DNA from: Planctomycetota bacterium
Lineage (GTDB): Bacteria > Planctomycetota > Phycisphaerae > Phycisphaerales > Phycisphaeraceae
Assembly: GCA_021413865.1 (NCBI GenBank)
Contig: JAIOPN010000034.1
Span: 1-64,000 of the forward strand
DNA: 64,000 bases
Direction of reading: 5' to 3'
Part shown: piece by piece, positions 7,085 to 16,601 of the stretch
How the letters are laid out: each line of letters starts with the position of its first letter
Position numbering within the stretch: the first letter of the stretch is position 1
Made by a program: the position numbers and the translations under genes
The notes under the pieces: generated by a model
What the model saw: only the letters and a program-made list of their open reading frames with translations
What the model was told of the DNA's origin: nothing
Databases searched by the model: none

Positions 7085-9907
7085 ATGGTTGAGCGCCGCC
7101 GAGATCGTCTTTTTGTCTGGTGGGCCGGGGTCGTCTGCCGTCACCCAGTGACCATTCTCGTGGTCGCCGCGCTGCTGACGGTGGCGTCGGTCTGGGTGTC
7201 GGCCGCGCGGTGGAAGTTCCAGTCCGACCGCAACCTGCTCATCTCCAACAAGCTCGACTGGAATCAGCGGTTCATCGACGTGCAGCACCATTTCCCCGGC
7301 GCGCACGATCAGATCGTCGTGATCGACGCCGGCGCGAGCGCGGCGGACCCCAAGAGCAAGGCGTACGCGGACGCAAGAAAGGTCGCGGACGAACTCGGCC
7401 AGGCCCTGCGCCAAGACCCGCACGTCTCCGAGGCGGTCTGGGGCGCGACGTTCAGCCCCCGCGTGCTGCGGCTGGCGCCGATGGACCAGTTCAAGGCGCG
7501 GCTGGTGCAGATCGCCCAATCCGCGCCGATGCTGGAGAGCCCCACGCCCGAGGCTCTGATGGGCAAGATCGCGCAGGGCATGATGGCCATGCGGACCCAG
7601 GCGGGGAGCGACGCCGACACCGCCGCATCGATCCAGGAACTCAACCGTCTGATAGCGGCGATGGGGAAGGTGATCGAGCAGGGCCCCGCGCCGGCGACAC
7701 AACCGCTGGACTTCGGTGCGATGGTGACGCCGCCCGACGAGGACAATTCCAACTGGCACTACCTCACCAGTGAAAATGGCCGGTTGCTCTTCATCCGTGT
7801 CACGCCCAGATTGGACCGCGAGGCGCTGGACGCCATCACGCCCGCCCTCGAAGCGATCCGATCGCAGGTCGCCCGCGTGGCGGCGGGGCACCCGGGTGTT
7901 GAGATCGGCATCACAGGCATTGAGGTCATGGAGGCCGATGAAACCGCCGCCGCGACGTGGGACAGCACATGGACCTCGATCCTCGCCGCGGTCCTGATCA
8001 CGGCACTACTCATCACCGCCTATCACGGCTGGCGCACGCCTTTCTTCGCCATGGTCGCGCTGGTCATGGGCATCGCCTGGTCGTACGGGTTCCTCTTCAT
8101 CACTGTCGGCCACCTGCAGGTGCTGAGCATCGTCTTTAACATCATGCTGCTGGGCCTGGGGACCGCATACGGCATCTATCTCTCCTCCGCGTTCGAACTC
8201 CTGCGCCACCAGTTCCCCGACAACCTGGAAGGCTTCACCCAGGCACTGGCCGGTACGCTCAAAACCATGGGCCCGGGCATCGCCACCGGCGCGCTCACCA
8301 CGGCCGCCGCGTTCGGCACCACGATCTTCACCGATTTCACCGGCGTGGCGGAGATGGGGTTTATCGCCGGCGTGGGCATCCTCCTTTGCCTCATCGCCAT
8401 GTTCACGGTTTATCCCGCACTGCTCCGGCTCTTCAAGGCGGATCACCGCCACATCGCCCCGATGGAGTCGCGCTACGTCCACTTCTTCGAGGAACGATGG
8501 GTGATGCCCTTTGTCCGCTGGCCGAAGCTGACCCTCGCGGCGGCGGCGGTGCTGACGCTCCTGTCGGTCGGCGCCATTTTTCAGATGCGCTTCGATTACG
8601 ACCTGATTAAGCTCCAGCCGCGCCGGGCCCCCAGCGTGCAGTGGCAGGAGCGCATCGTGCGCGACGGCAAGCAGTCGATCTGGTTCGCGCTGGCGATCAC
8701 CAACAGCGTGGAGGAGGCGCGGGCGCTGGGGCGTAAATTCCTGGACAAATCGACGGTCGGCGGCTTGGGCGGGATCGGCCTGCTTTTCCCGCCGGACGAT
8801 GAAGCGAAGACGGAACTGATCAAGAAGGCCCGCGCGCCGCTGAGCAAGGCGATCGGGATCGCGCTGGCAACACCGGCCGCGTCACAACCCTCCACCGCAC
8901 CGGCAACCATATCACCCGCCACGATATCCCCCGCGCCCGGTCCGGACCTCTTCACGCAGTTGGGGTATTTCCGCGCCCTGATGGGCATGGCCACCGTCGG
9001 CAACATCCCGGCCCCGATCAAGGCGGCGCTGGCGGACCTGGGCAAGACCCTGGGCCACGTGTCGAGCCTGGGGCTGAAATACACCCCCGAGGAACGCAAG
9101 GCCCGCCTCGACCACCTGACCACGGTCTATCAGGCATGGCGGCTCGACTCGGCCCGGCAGATCGACATGGCGCTCAATCCGACGTCGCTCGAGGTGAAGG
9201 ACCTGCCCGCGGAGGTGATCCGCTCCTACATGGACGACCGCGGCCGATTCGCGCTGGAGGTCTATCCGTCATTGACGAAGGACCCCCGATTCCGCGCCAT
9301 GACCAATCTCAGCCCGCTGGACCCCCGATTTCTGCCGGTCTTTATCGCCGACGTGAAGTCCGTGGACCGCGAGATCACGGGCGTGATCGTACAGATATAT
9401 CGGTCGGGACAGTTGATCGAGTTCTCCTATGTCAGGGCGGGCATCATCGCCTTGCTGATCGTCTTTGCCGTGGTGTACCTGGATTTCCGTTCGCTGCGTG
9501 ATTCGCTGCTGATCCTGCTCCCCGTGGCGATGGCGTTCGTGGTCACGTTTGGCCTGATGTGGCTCATCGGCATGACGATCAACATGGCCAACATCATCGT
9601 GCTGCCCCTGATGTTCGGCATCGGCGTCGATTCGGGCGTCCACGTCCTCAACCGATACCGCCAACACCCCGACGACCAGCCCGTCGGCCTGACGCACGGC
9701 ACGGGCAAGGGCATCACCATCACCTGCATCACCAGCGTGATCAGCTTTGCCGTCATGATGCTCTCGAGTCACCGCGGCATCGCCAGCCTCGGCTTCGTGC
9801 TGTCCACCGGCTTGGCGATGACCATGCTCGCCTGCTGGACCGTCATGCCCGCGTGGCTGCAACTCCGCCACAAGGGTGCGATCCCCATCAAGTCACCGGG
9901 CCGCTAG
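7085..9907 (+). CDS. MMPL/RND-superfamily transporter (HpnN-like)
   Basis: The ATG at 7085 gives MVERRRDRLFVWWAGVV, a positively charged start before the first membrane helix (residues about 19-40). The 940-residue protein has two RND halves. Each has a large extracytoplasmic domain followed by a helix cluster, the first beginning near residue 295 (ILAAVLITALLITA) and the second near 782 (IIALLIVFAVVYLDF). Early text such as FQSDRNLLISNKLDWNQ resembles HpnN-type hopanoid/lipid exporters of the MMPL group. Proton motive force would drive lipid or hydrophobic substrate movement. A low-complexity Thr/Pro/Ala/Ser linker lies at residues about 595-620. No hopanoid genes are nearby, so the substrate is open. 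Confidence 0.88.
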   Translation: MVERRRDRLFVWWAGVVCRHPVTILVVAALLTVASVWVSAARWKFQSDRNLLISNKLDWNQRFIDVQHHFPGAHDQIVVIDAGASAADPKSKAYADARKVADELGQALRQDPHVSEAVWGATFSPRVLRLAPMDQFKARLVQIAQSAPMLESPTPEALMGKIAQGMMAMRTQAGSDADTAASIQELNRLIAAMGKVIEQGPAPATQPLDFGAMVTPPDEDNSNWHYLTSENGRLLFIRVTPRLDREALDAITPALEAIRSQVARVAAGHPGVEIGITGIEVMEADETAAATWDSTWTSILAAVLITALLITAYHGWRTPFFAMVALVMGIAWSYGFLFITVGHLQVLSIVFNIMLLGLGTAYGIYLSSAFELLRHQFPDNLEGFTQALAGTLKTMGPGIATGALTTAAAFGTTIFTDFTGVAEMGFIAGVGILLCLIAMFTVYPALLRLFKADHRHIAPMESRYVHFFEERWVMPFVRWPKLTLAAAAVLTLLSVGAIFQMRFDYDLIKLQPRRAPSVQWQERIVRDGKQSIWFALAITNSVEEARALGRKFLDKSTVGGLGGIGLLFPPDDEAKTELIKKARAPLSKAIGIALATPAASQPSTAPATISPATISPAPGPDLFTQLGYFRALMGMATVGNIPAPIKAALADLGKTLGHVSSLGLKYTPEERKARLDHLTTVYQAWRLDSARQIDMALNPTSLEVKDLPAEVIRSYMDDRGRFALEVYPSLTKDPRFRAMTNLSPLDPRFLPVFIADVKSVDREITGVIVQIYRSGQLIEFSYVRAGIIALLIVFAVVYLDFRSLRDSLLILLPVAMAFVVTFGLMWLIGMTINMANIIVLPLMFGIGVDSGVHVLNRYRQHPDDQPVGLTHGTGKGITITCITSVISFAVMMLSSHRGIASLGFVLSTGLAMTMLACWTVMPAWLQLRHKGAIPIKSPGR

Positions 9908-9928
9908 CGGCGTGCGCGCGGGAAAGAC

Positions 9929-10013
9929 GGGTGCCACTGGTCGCGTTTTCGAGACCAGTGTTTTTCTGGAGCCCAAAAGCACTGGTCTGCTCAGAAGCCG
10001 ATCAGTGGCACCC
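9929..10013 (+). repeat. Branched inverted-repeat element, includes a likely terminator of the RND gene
   Basis: An outer 11-bp stem (GGGTGCCACTG at 9929-9939 with CAGTGGCACCC at 10003-10013) encloses smaller ones. CACTGGTC at 9935-9942 pairs with GACCAGTG at 9953-9960 and is followed by TTTTT, which would serve as a Rho-independent terminator 28 bases after the RND stop. A second imperfect arm (ACTGGTCTGC with GCCGATCAGT) follows. The layout is a three-way, Y-shaped fold rather than a plain terminator. Confidence 0.7.
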
Positions 10014-10036
10014 GCTGTGATTGCGTTGAGAATGAC

Positions 10037-10510
10037 CTAGCGGCGGACGCGGAAAAAAGCCCGCAACACCTCGGCCGATTCCTCCGCCAGCACACCCGCG
10101 ATCACCTCGACCCGGTGGTTGAACCGCGCGTCGGTGCAGAGCCGGTGCAGCGTGTCCACGCTCCCCATCTTCGGGTCCGCCGCGCCGTACACGAGTCGCT
10201 TCACACGCGCGTTCACCAGCGCCCCGGCGCACATGGGGCAGGGCTCGAGCGTGACGGCGATGGAGCACCCCTCCAGCCGCCACGAACCCATCGTCGCCGC
10301 AGCGGCGCGCAGGGCGATCATCTCCGCGTGGGCCGTCGGGTCCGAGTCGATCTCCCTGCGGTTGTACGCCTCGGCCAGCACAACATCTCCGTTATAAACC
10401 ACCGCGCCGACGGGCACCTCGCCCAGCGCCGCCGCCTTGTGCGCCAGTTCCAGCGCGAGGCGCATCATCGCCCGGTCGAGTTCGGTGGTTGCGGCGGTCA
10501 TGTGCGGCAT
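10037..10510 (-). CDS. tadA: tRNA-specific adenosine deaminase
   Basis: The start chosen is the ATG encoding MPHMTAATTELD; a second ATG 9 bases later is equally possible. The frame is open further 5', but that would read into the upstream gene. The 157-residue length fits TadA. HAEM holds the zinc His and catalytic Glu, and EPCPMCAGA holds the two zinc cysteines. VPVGAVV and the C-terminal AFFRVRR also fit. The enzyme deaminates A34 to inosine in tRNA-Arg(ACG). It is the last gene of a reverse-strand run, 19 bases after the CBM9-like gene. Confidence 0.95.
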   Translation of the reverse strand: MPHMTAATTELDRAMMRLALELAHKAAALGEVPVGAVVYNGDVVLAEAYNRREIDSDPTAHAEMIALRAAAATMGSWRLEGCSIAVTLEPCPMCAGALVNARVKRLVYGAADPKMGSVDTLHRLCTDARFNHRVEVIAGVLAEESAEVLRAFFRVRR

Positions 10511-10529
10511 TATGACCCCGAAGTGCCGG

Positions 10530-11261
10530 TCAGACGAACAGCAGCGTGGGGTAGAGGTGGTGGTTGTGGAACGACGGCCCAACGTCCTTCCACGTGAAGT
10601 GCCGTGTGGGCTTGCGGTCGTAATCGATACGATAGACATTGGCGCGCCACTCGACGCCGCGCGCCGGTTTGCGATTGGGCAGCGGGTGGAGCAGGGCGGC
10701 GGGGATGAAAAACTCGGCGCTCCAGCCCGTGATGACGGCCCCGGGCTCCGCCGTGCCGCCACGGACATTCACCGCTTTCCGCACGCGGCGCTTGCCGTGG
10801 TAGTTCCACGCCTGCCACGGCATGTACTCCCTGCCGACGTGCGGGCAGAGGATGGGCAGCTCCGATCCGAACGGGCTGATGTTGTATTCAAAATAGATCG
10901 GCAGCGTCTCCGACGGCCAGAGGAAGACCTCGACGACGTCCTGTTGGAAGAGCGGGGCGAAGTCGGGCTGCCGCGTGGCGGAGAGCCGCTCGTCGGTGCA
11001 GTCGACGAAGAAATAAATACCGCGCGTGGACCACAGGGCCTTGAACCAGGTGGCGCACTTCTCGCCGCGCTTGACCCGCTCGCGGCAGGTCATGTCGATC
11101 GGCTCGATTTTCGACCAGGCACGGTGGTCGCCCAGTCCGGTTACGTCGAAATCACGGGTCCGGTGGACCTCGAGCACGGGCAGGTGATTCACGGTATTCC
11201 TCGGTGCAAACAGGGGCGGGCGGTCGGCTCGGCCGACCGTGAAGGCGGGGATTGTAGCCAT
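10530..11261 (-). CDS. CBM9-like (DOMON-like) carbohydrate-binding-fold protein
   Basis: The ATG at 11261 gives a 243-residue protein; the longer open frame would start inside the upstream gene's end. The text VEVFLWPSETLPIYFEYNIS and SAEFFIPAALL resembles the CBM9-like beta-sandwich found in many Planctomycetota and Bacteroidota proteins. In those the domain follows sugar-active enzymes or stands alone. No signal peptide is obvious, so a cytoplasmic place is possible. Neighbours (tadA, CCA-type gene) give no functional hint. The fold assignment is moderately sure and the role is unknown. Confidence 0.65.
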   Translation of the reverse strand: MATIPAFTVGRADRPPLFAPRNTVNHLPVLEVHRTRDFDVTGLGDHRAWSKIEPIDMTCRERVKRGEKCATWFKALWSTRGIYFFVDCTDERLSATRQPDFAPLFQQDVVEVFLWPSETLPIYFEYNISPFGSELPILCPHVGREYMPWQAWNYHGKRRVRKAVNVRGGTAEPGAVITGWSAEFFIPAALLHPLPNRKPARGVEWRANVYRIDYDRKPTRHFTWKDVGPSFHNHHLYPTLLFV

Positions 11262-11286
11262 TTGCGGTGGGACGTCGAGCAGGGGG

Positions 11287-12588
11287 CTACCGGTGCGATT
11301 CGACCCACGCCACCGCCTCACGGCGGGACGTGATGGCGTGTTCGAGCTGCGCGTCGTAGGCGTCGATGAGCAATCGCTTGAATACCGGTCCTGGCTTGAG
11401 GCCCATCTCGATGAGGTCGTCGCCGGTGATCCAGGGCTTGGGGGCGATGCCCTCTTTCAACAGGGGAACAGCGTCGCGGTCGATCTGATGCACGAGCCGA
11501 GCGACGCCGGGGCGGTCGCCCATAGCGCGGAGCACGGCGAGGCTGTCGTCCCAGACGTGTGAGGCCATCGCCCGTTTGCGGTGCGCGACACGCAGCGCCG
11601 GCCACTCGAGCACCACGGACAACAACGCCAGGATGGCGTGCACGCGGCCCTGCTCGTCATTGCTCAGGCAGAGCGCCTTGCGCCACCGGCGCAGCGTCGC
11701 GGCCGCCTCTTTGCCCAGGAAGTGGCGGACCTCCGGCAACAGGGTCGCGTGGGTTGAAGCGGGCGACGGTGTTTCGATAGGGGCGTGGCGGTCGATCATC
11801 CACGCGGTCAGCGCGGCGGCATATGAAGCATCCGAAACGAGAGACGACACGGTTTCGAGCGGTGTTTCGCGGTGCACCTCGGTGAGCGCGGGGGCGTCCA
11901 GGTGCAGGTCGCGGATGAGTTGTGCCGCCGCGCCGCGTGTGGGGGCGGTGAGCATCAGTTGCACCTCGACGCCGATGCGCTCCCGGCTGATCTGGCCCAG
12001 CTTGTGGGCGTGGAGGCGGATGGCACGGCCGGTTTTTTCATCGATGGTGAAGCCGAAGCGAGAGGCGAACCGTGCCGCGCGGAGCATGCGGAGGTAGTCC
12101 TCGGCGAAACGGGCGTCCGCGTCGCCGATGGCGCGGAGGAGACGGGCCTTGAGGTCGGCACGGCCGCCGACGTAGTCGATGATGGCGGCGGCGGGGTCGG
12201 CGGCGAGGGGGTCCTCGAAGAGGCCGTTGATGGTGAAGTCGCGGCGTTTGGCGTCGTGCTCGGCATCGGTGAACTCGACGTGCGACGGGCGTCGTCCGTC
12301 CTCGTAGTTCGACTCGGTGCGGAAGGTGGCGACCTCGACCTCGCGGCTGAACTGGCGGACCAGGACGACGCCGAACGCCTCGCCGACGAACCGGCTGTTG
12401 CGGAAAAGCTCGCGGACGTGGTCGGGCAGGGCGTCGGTGGCGACGTCATAGTCCTTGGGCGTGAGCCCGAGCAGCGCGTCACGCACGCACCCGCCGGCGA
12501 GATAGGCGGCGTGGCCATGCTCACGCAGCACCTGCACGATGCGGACGGCGGCGTCGCGGGCGGAATGGTTTGAAGGACGCTGTGTCAT
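11287..12588 (-). CDS. CCA-adding enzyme / poly(A) polymerase family nucleotidyltransferase
   Basis: The 433-residue class II nucleotidyltransferase has AYLAGGCVRD near residue 30 and DYDVATDA with the two catalytic aspartates near 48. RRDFTINGL lies near 115, and a MLRAARFASRFGFTID helix block near 165. It adds CCA to tRNA 3' ends, or adds poly(A) tails; sequence reading cannot separate the two roles. The length (about 430) suits bacterial CCA enzymes without an HD domain. No second copy is seen in the window. The intergenic space 5' of it holds a 10-bp inverted repeat at 12679-12724. Confidence 0.9.
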   Translation of the reverse strand: MTQRPSNHSARDAAVRIVQVLREHGHAAYLAGGCVRDALLGLTPKDYDVATDALPDHVRELFRNSRFVGEAFGVVLVRQFSREVEVATFRTESNYEDGRRPSHVEFTDAEHDAKRRDFTINGLFEDPLAADPAAAIIDYVGGRADLKARLLRAIGDADARFAEDYLRMLRAARFASRFGFTIDEKTGRAIRLHAHKLGQISRERIGVEVQLMLTAPTRGAAAQLIRDLHLDAPALTEVHRETPLETVSSLVSDASYAAALTAWMIDRHAPIETPSPASTHATLLPEVRHFLGKEAAATLRRWRKALCLSNDEQGRVHAILALLSVVLEWPALRVAHRKRAMASHVWDDSLAVLRAMGDRPGVARLVHQIDRDAVPLLKEGIAPKPWITGDDLIEMGLKPGPVFKRLLIDAYDAQLEHAITSRREAVAWVESHR

Positions 12589-12678
12589 GGGAGAAAAAAT
12601 AGTGAAACCAGGACAGAGTTTAGCCTCGGGCCGTGGCCGCGGTATTGTGCCAAGCCCGATGCTGAGGTCTTCCGAAGC

Positions 12679-12724
12679 GTCGGGGTCTGAATTTCAATGT
12701 GATCGTGCAAATAAAGACCCCGAC
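12679..12724. repeat. 10-bp inverted repeat in 147-base intergenic gap
   Basis: GTCGGGGTCT at 12679-12688 is matched by AGACCCCGAC at 12715-12724, around a 26-base AT-richer loop. It lies between the start of the CCA-type gene and the stop of the GT39 gene. Both read in reverse, so it could mark the 3' end of the GT39 transcript; no T-tract is seen on either side. Confidence 0.6.
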
Positions 12725-12735
12725 CCTTCGCGGAC

Positions 12736-14535
12736 TCAGGGATCGGGCGTGGCCTGTCGCCCCAGACACCAGAGCCGGCGCTCGGTCCGTGTCGCGGAAT
12801 GGAACTGGGTCTGCGCTGTGAACCCGTGGCGTGCCATCACCGCTTCATGCGTGGGGTTCAGGTCGGCGATGACGTAGAGTGGATCGCCGGTGGATTTCGC
12901 GGTCGCGATCAGGGATTCCAACGCCTGCACGCTCTCGATCTGCGGGACGATGCGGCGGGAGTAGAAGAGGAAATCCTTGTGCTTCATGATGTCGGGAGAG
13001 GCGAGCTTCGGGTTCTCCGGCGGCGTGTCGAGGTAGTAGAGCGGCGCTCCGTTGACCTGGGCGGCGACACGCTCCGCGTCGTCGGCGAGGACGATCTGCA
13101 CGCGGTCGAGCCGCGCGTAGCCGTACCAGAACGGGGTGGAGATCAGCGACATCCACGCCGCGCCGGCGACCACGGCGGCGACGGCGTTGCCCGCGCGGTG
13201 GCACGACCAGCCCCACAGCGCGAGGGCCAGGCCGGCCACACAGAGCGGCACGCAGAAGATGACGGGGATCGTGATCGAAAACGGTTCGTCGATGTGGTGG
13301 TGTGCGATCATCCAGTCCTGCGCGGCGAGGGCGACCGGTATCGCGATCGAGGCGAAGGCGACCCCGATCCAGTGTGCCGTCATCCATGCTTTGCCCCCGG
13401 CATCCGGTCTTCCCGAGCGCGCGGCGCGGGCGTGGTCCCACAGGACGCACGCGCAGAGAAGCGCGGCGGCGGGGACGATCGGGATGATGTAGCGCTGCTG
13501 CTTGGCGGCGGGGATGGAGAAGAAGACAAAGAGCAGGACAAACCAGAGCCAGGGGACGAGGCGCAGGCGGCGGGCCTCGCCGCGCTCCCCGCAGAAGGGG
13601 TGGATGACGCCCGCGACGAGCCAGAGCGTCCACGGGAGAGCGAGGCCGAAGAACCCGAGGTAGTACCAGGGCGGTTGGGACTCATTGCGATCGGCGCGGT
13701 ACTCGGTGAACCATTTGCGCATCGAGTTGGGGAGCGAGAGCACGGCATAGATGTGCCACGGCAGGGCGAGCAGGGCGGCGATGGCGAGGCAGAGCAGCAG
13801 CCCCAGGATGTGGCGACGCCGGTTTTCGGGTGTGACCGCGATGATCCCCACGAGCGGCAGGGCGACGAAGACGATCGCCAGCGGGTTTTTCGTGAGCCAC
13901 GCGAGGGCAACGAAGACACCGGAGAGCGCCCACATGAGGTACGGATTCGCGCGGCGGTTGGATGAGGATGGTCGCATCGCGGCGAGCGCGGCGGCCATGG
14001 CGAGCGTGGCCCAGGCGATCATGTGGATGTCGTACGCGGCGGTGGTCGCTTGCCGCTGGACGAACCACATGGTGCCCGCGATGAGCGAGGCCATCAGGCC
14101 GAGTTCGTCGTCGCCGAGTGTGACGCCGATCCAGAAGACGCCGGCGAGCATCAGGCAGGTCATGGCGATCGCCACCACGCGGGCACGCCATGTGAGCAGT
14201 TCGGGCGTCGCGGTGCCGGGCGTGAGGTCCGCCCAGGCGAGCAGGTTCACCCAGACGAGCATCGGCGGCTTGGTGACACGCGGGTTGCCGTTCCACGTGG
14301 GCATGAGCCATGCGTGAGGTTCGGCGGGGACACCGGGCGCGCCGTGCATCCGCATCCAGGTCTCCTGTGAGGAGACCAATGAGATGTCCTCCATGACGTG
14401 GAGGACGCGGGCCATCCCCAGCTCCGCGATCATCGGCGGCAGGCAGATGAGCAGCACGATGAGGAAGAGCCACCACCGCGCGGGGCGGTCCGGCTGCGCG
14501 AGCGCCGGTTCGGGGGGCGAGGATTCGGTCGGCAC
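12736..14535 (-). CDS. GT39/ArnT-like membrane glycosyltransferase
   Basis: The 599-residue polytopic protein has its first helix at residues about 20-40 and then MEDISLVSSQETWM. That segment occupies the first extracytoplasmic loop, where GT-C enzymes carry acidic catalytic residues. MPTWNGNPRVTKPPM resembles the ArnT/PMT loop (K-P-P-L/M). About ten further helices follow, ending in a small soluble domain (residues about 480-590). Members transfer sugars from polyprenyl-phosphate donors to lipid A, proteins or glycans on the outer face of the inner membrane. It is 43 bases downstream of proS and may be cotranscribed. Confidence 0.82.
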   Translation of the reverse strand: MPTESSPPEPALAQPDRPARWWLFLIVLLICLPPMIAELGMARVLHVMEDISLVSSQETWMRMHGAPGVPAEPHAWLMPTWNGNPRVTKPPMLVWVNLLAWADLTPGTATPELLTWRARVVAIAMTCLMLAGVFWIGVTLGDDELGLMASLIAGTMWFVQRQATTAAYDIHMIAWATLAMAAALAAMRPSSSNRRANPYLMWALSGVFVALAWLTKNPLAIVFVALPLVGIIAVTPENRRRHILGLLLCLAIAALLALPWHIYAVLSLPNSMRKWFTEYRADRNESQPPWYYLGFFGLALPWTLWLVAGVIHPFCGERGEARRLRLVPWLWFVLLFVFFSIPAAKQQRYIIPIVPAAALLCACVLWDHARAARSGRPDAGGKAWMTAHWIGVAFASIAIPVALAAQDWMIAHHHIDEPFSITIPVIFCVPLCVAGLALALWGWSCHRAGNAVAAVVAGAAWMSLISTPFWYGYARLDRVQIVLADDAERVAAQVNGAPLYYLDTPPENPKLASPDIMKHKDFLFYSRRIVPQIESVQALESLIATAKSTGDPLYVIADLNPTHEAVMARHGFTAQTQFHSATRTERRLWCLGRQATPDP

Positions 14536-14578
14536 GGCGGGGATGGTCGGCTCCCTTGGGTTGTCGGCGGGAGACGCT

Positions 14579-16462
14579 TCAGAGGTTTTTCAGCATTGCG
14601 GTGATGTGCGCTGCCGCCTGGTCCATGGCGACGAGTTCGCCCTTGGCTCCGTTCGAGCCGTTACGGGCCTTGACCTCGACCTTGCCCTCGGCGAGGGACT
14701 TGTCGCCGATGGTGACGCGCACCGGGAAGCCGACGAGGTCGGCGTCCTTGAACTTCACGCCCGGCCGCTCGTCGCGGTCGTCGATGAGGACGTCGAGGCC
14801 GGCGGATTCAAGAGCGGACGCTAAGCCGCAAGCGGCCTCCTTTATCGGGCCCTCGTAGCGGATGGGGGTGATGAGGACGGAGTAGGGGGCGATGGCGGCG
14901 GGCCAGATCATGCCGTCGTTGTCGTGCCCGCCGTCTCGCTCGATGGCGGCGGCGAGGATGCGGTTCACGCCGATGCCGTAGCAGCCCATGAGCGGGTGCA
15001 TGCGGGTGTTGTCCGCGCCCAGCACGGTGACGCCCATGGCCCTGGTGTATTTGTCGCCGAGCTTGAAGACGTGGCCGATCTCGATGCCCTTGCGCGTGCG
15101 CAGGATGCCGCCATCGTTCTTGGGGGAGGGGTCGCCGTCGGCGGCGTTGCGGATGTCGGCGACGACAATGCGGTCCTTCGCGTGTGAACCAAGCGCGTCG
15201 ATGACATCGCGTTTCCAATTGAAATATTTAGCGTGATGATCCGCCTCATTCGCCCCAGTGACCCAGAATTGATCCGCCAGCGCGCTTACATCGATAACTA
15301 GGCGAACTTCGGGGTTTGAAACAGCCGCTTGCGGCCCAACAAATCCAATCGTAAATCCGGCGGCACGAGCTACGACTTCATTCGCCAATTCAACGTCTTG
15401 CCCGACGACGTTTTTTAGTTTGCCGTCGTTCACTTCTTGATCACCCCGCACCACGGCAATCACAAATCCCCTGATCGGATCATCAAAATGAGACTCTTCT
15501 TCTGTTGCTCCGAAGTTCCACACTGCTTCCCTGTTCGGTATGACATATACCAAGGTCTTGAGCATGTGTTTGGGTTTGACCTTCATAAAAGCAGAGACAT
15601 CCTCGATGCGTGGACAATTAGGGGTGTGCACCTTTTCCAGTGCGCCGGAGGGGGGGGCGGCCGGGATCGGGTCGAGAGATTGCAATCCTTTGGCTTTATA
15701 GGGGACAAACGTTTCGGGCATAGCGCGGGCGCCGATCTCCGCCTTCTCCACATTCGCCGCGTAGTTCCCCTTGTCGCTTTCGAGGATCGTGTCCTCCCCC
15801 GTGGGCGACGGCACCATGAACTCGTGCGACGCGCTGCCGCCGATCGGGCCGGACTCGGCCTCGACGGTCAGGTAGGGCAGCCCGCAGCGCTTGAAGATGC
15901 GCTCGTAGGCGGCGTACTGCTTGTCGTAGATTTCGTTGAGCCCGCCCGGGCCCTCGACGGCGGTGTGGAAGGAGTAGGCGTCCTTCATGAGGAACTCGCG
16001 GGAGCGCAGGACGCCGAAGCGCGGGCGGAACTCGTCGCGGAACTTGGTCTGGATCTGGTATAGGGTGAGCGGGAGCTGCTTGTAGCTCTCGACGTAGGCC
16101 CCGACGAGTTCGGTGACGATTTCTTCGTGGGTGGGGCCCAGCGCGTTGAGCCGGCCGTGGCGGTCTTTGAGGCGGAAGAGGTTGTCGCCGTACGCCTGGT
16201 CGCGGCCGGTCTGCTGGTAGAACTCGATGGGCACGAGCGCGGGCAGGAGCACCTCGGTCGCGCCGGCGGCGGCCATCTCCTCGCGGATGATCTTCATCGC
16301 CTTCTGCAGGGCGCGCAGGCCCAGGGGGAGGTAGTCGTACACGCCCGCGCCGATCTTGCGGATCAGGCCGGCGCGGAGCATGAGCTGGTGGGAGGGCACC
16401 TCGGCCTCGGCGGGGACCTCGCGGGAGGTGGGGATCAGTGTCTGCGACCAGTACGTTGGCAT
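14579..16462 (-). CDS. proS: Prolyl-tRNA synthetase, bacterial type with editing domain
   Basis: The 627-residue class II synthetase starts MPTYWSQTLIPTSREVPAEA. Motif 2 region FRDEFRPRFGVLRSREFLMKD lies near 150, and the GCYGIGVNRILAAAIE motif 3 block near 500. The anticodon-binding domain lies at the C-terminus. Residues about 230-425 are the INS editing domain (KVHTPNCPRIEDVSAFM, KTLVYV), which clears Ala-tRNA-Pro. The DNA for much of this domain, about 15190-15640, is clearly poorer in G+C than the rest. The protein reads intact across the patch. Confidence 0.96.
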   Translation of the reverse strand: MPTYWSQTLIPTSREVPAEAEVPSHQLMLRAGLIRKIGAGVYDYLPLGLRALQKAMKIIREEMAAAGATEVLLPALVPIEFYQQTGRDQAYGDNLFRLKDRHGRLNALGPTHEEIVTELVGAYVESYKQLPLTLYQIQTKFRDEFRPRFGVLRSREFLMKDAYSFHTAVEGPGGLNEIYDKQYAAYERIFKRCGLPYLTVEAESGPIGGSASHEFMVPSPTGEDTILESDKGNYAANVEKAEIGARAMPETFVPYKAKGLQSLDPIPAAPPSGALEKVHTPNCPRIEDVSAFMKVKPKHMLKTLVYVIPNREAVWNFGATEEESHFDDPIRGFVIAVVRGDQEVNDGKLKNVVGQDVELANEVVARAAGFTIGFVGPQAAVSNPEVRLVIDVSALADQFWVTGANEADHHAKYFNWKRDVIDALGSHAKDRIVVADIRNAADGDPSPKNDGGILRTRKGIEIGHVFKLGDKYTRAMGVTVLGADNTRMHPLMGCYGIGVNRILAAAIERDGGHDNDGMIWPAAIAPYSVLITPIRYEGPIKEAACGLASALESAGLDVLIDDRDERPGVKFKDADLVGFPVRVTIGDKSLAEGKVEVKARNGSNGAKGELVAMDQAAAHITAMLKNL

Positions 16463-16601
16463 CGATCACTCCTGACGCGGCCATCGGCCGGCGTGGTAAG
16501 GCCGGACAGTTTCGGGGTTCGCTGTGGGTCTTGCAAGCGTTGGCGTCGCGGTCCGTCGGTAACGTTTGTGGCGCGTGTAAAACGTGGGTACCATGCCGCG
16601 C

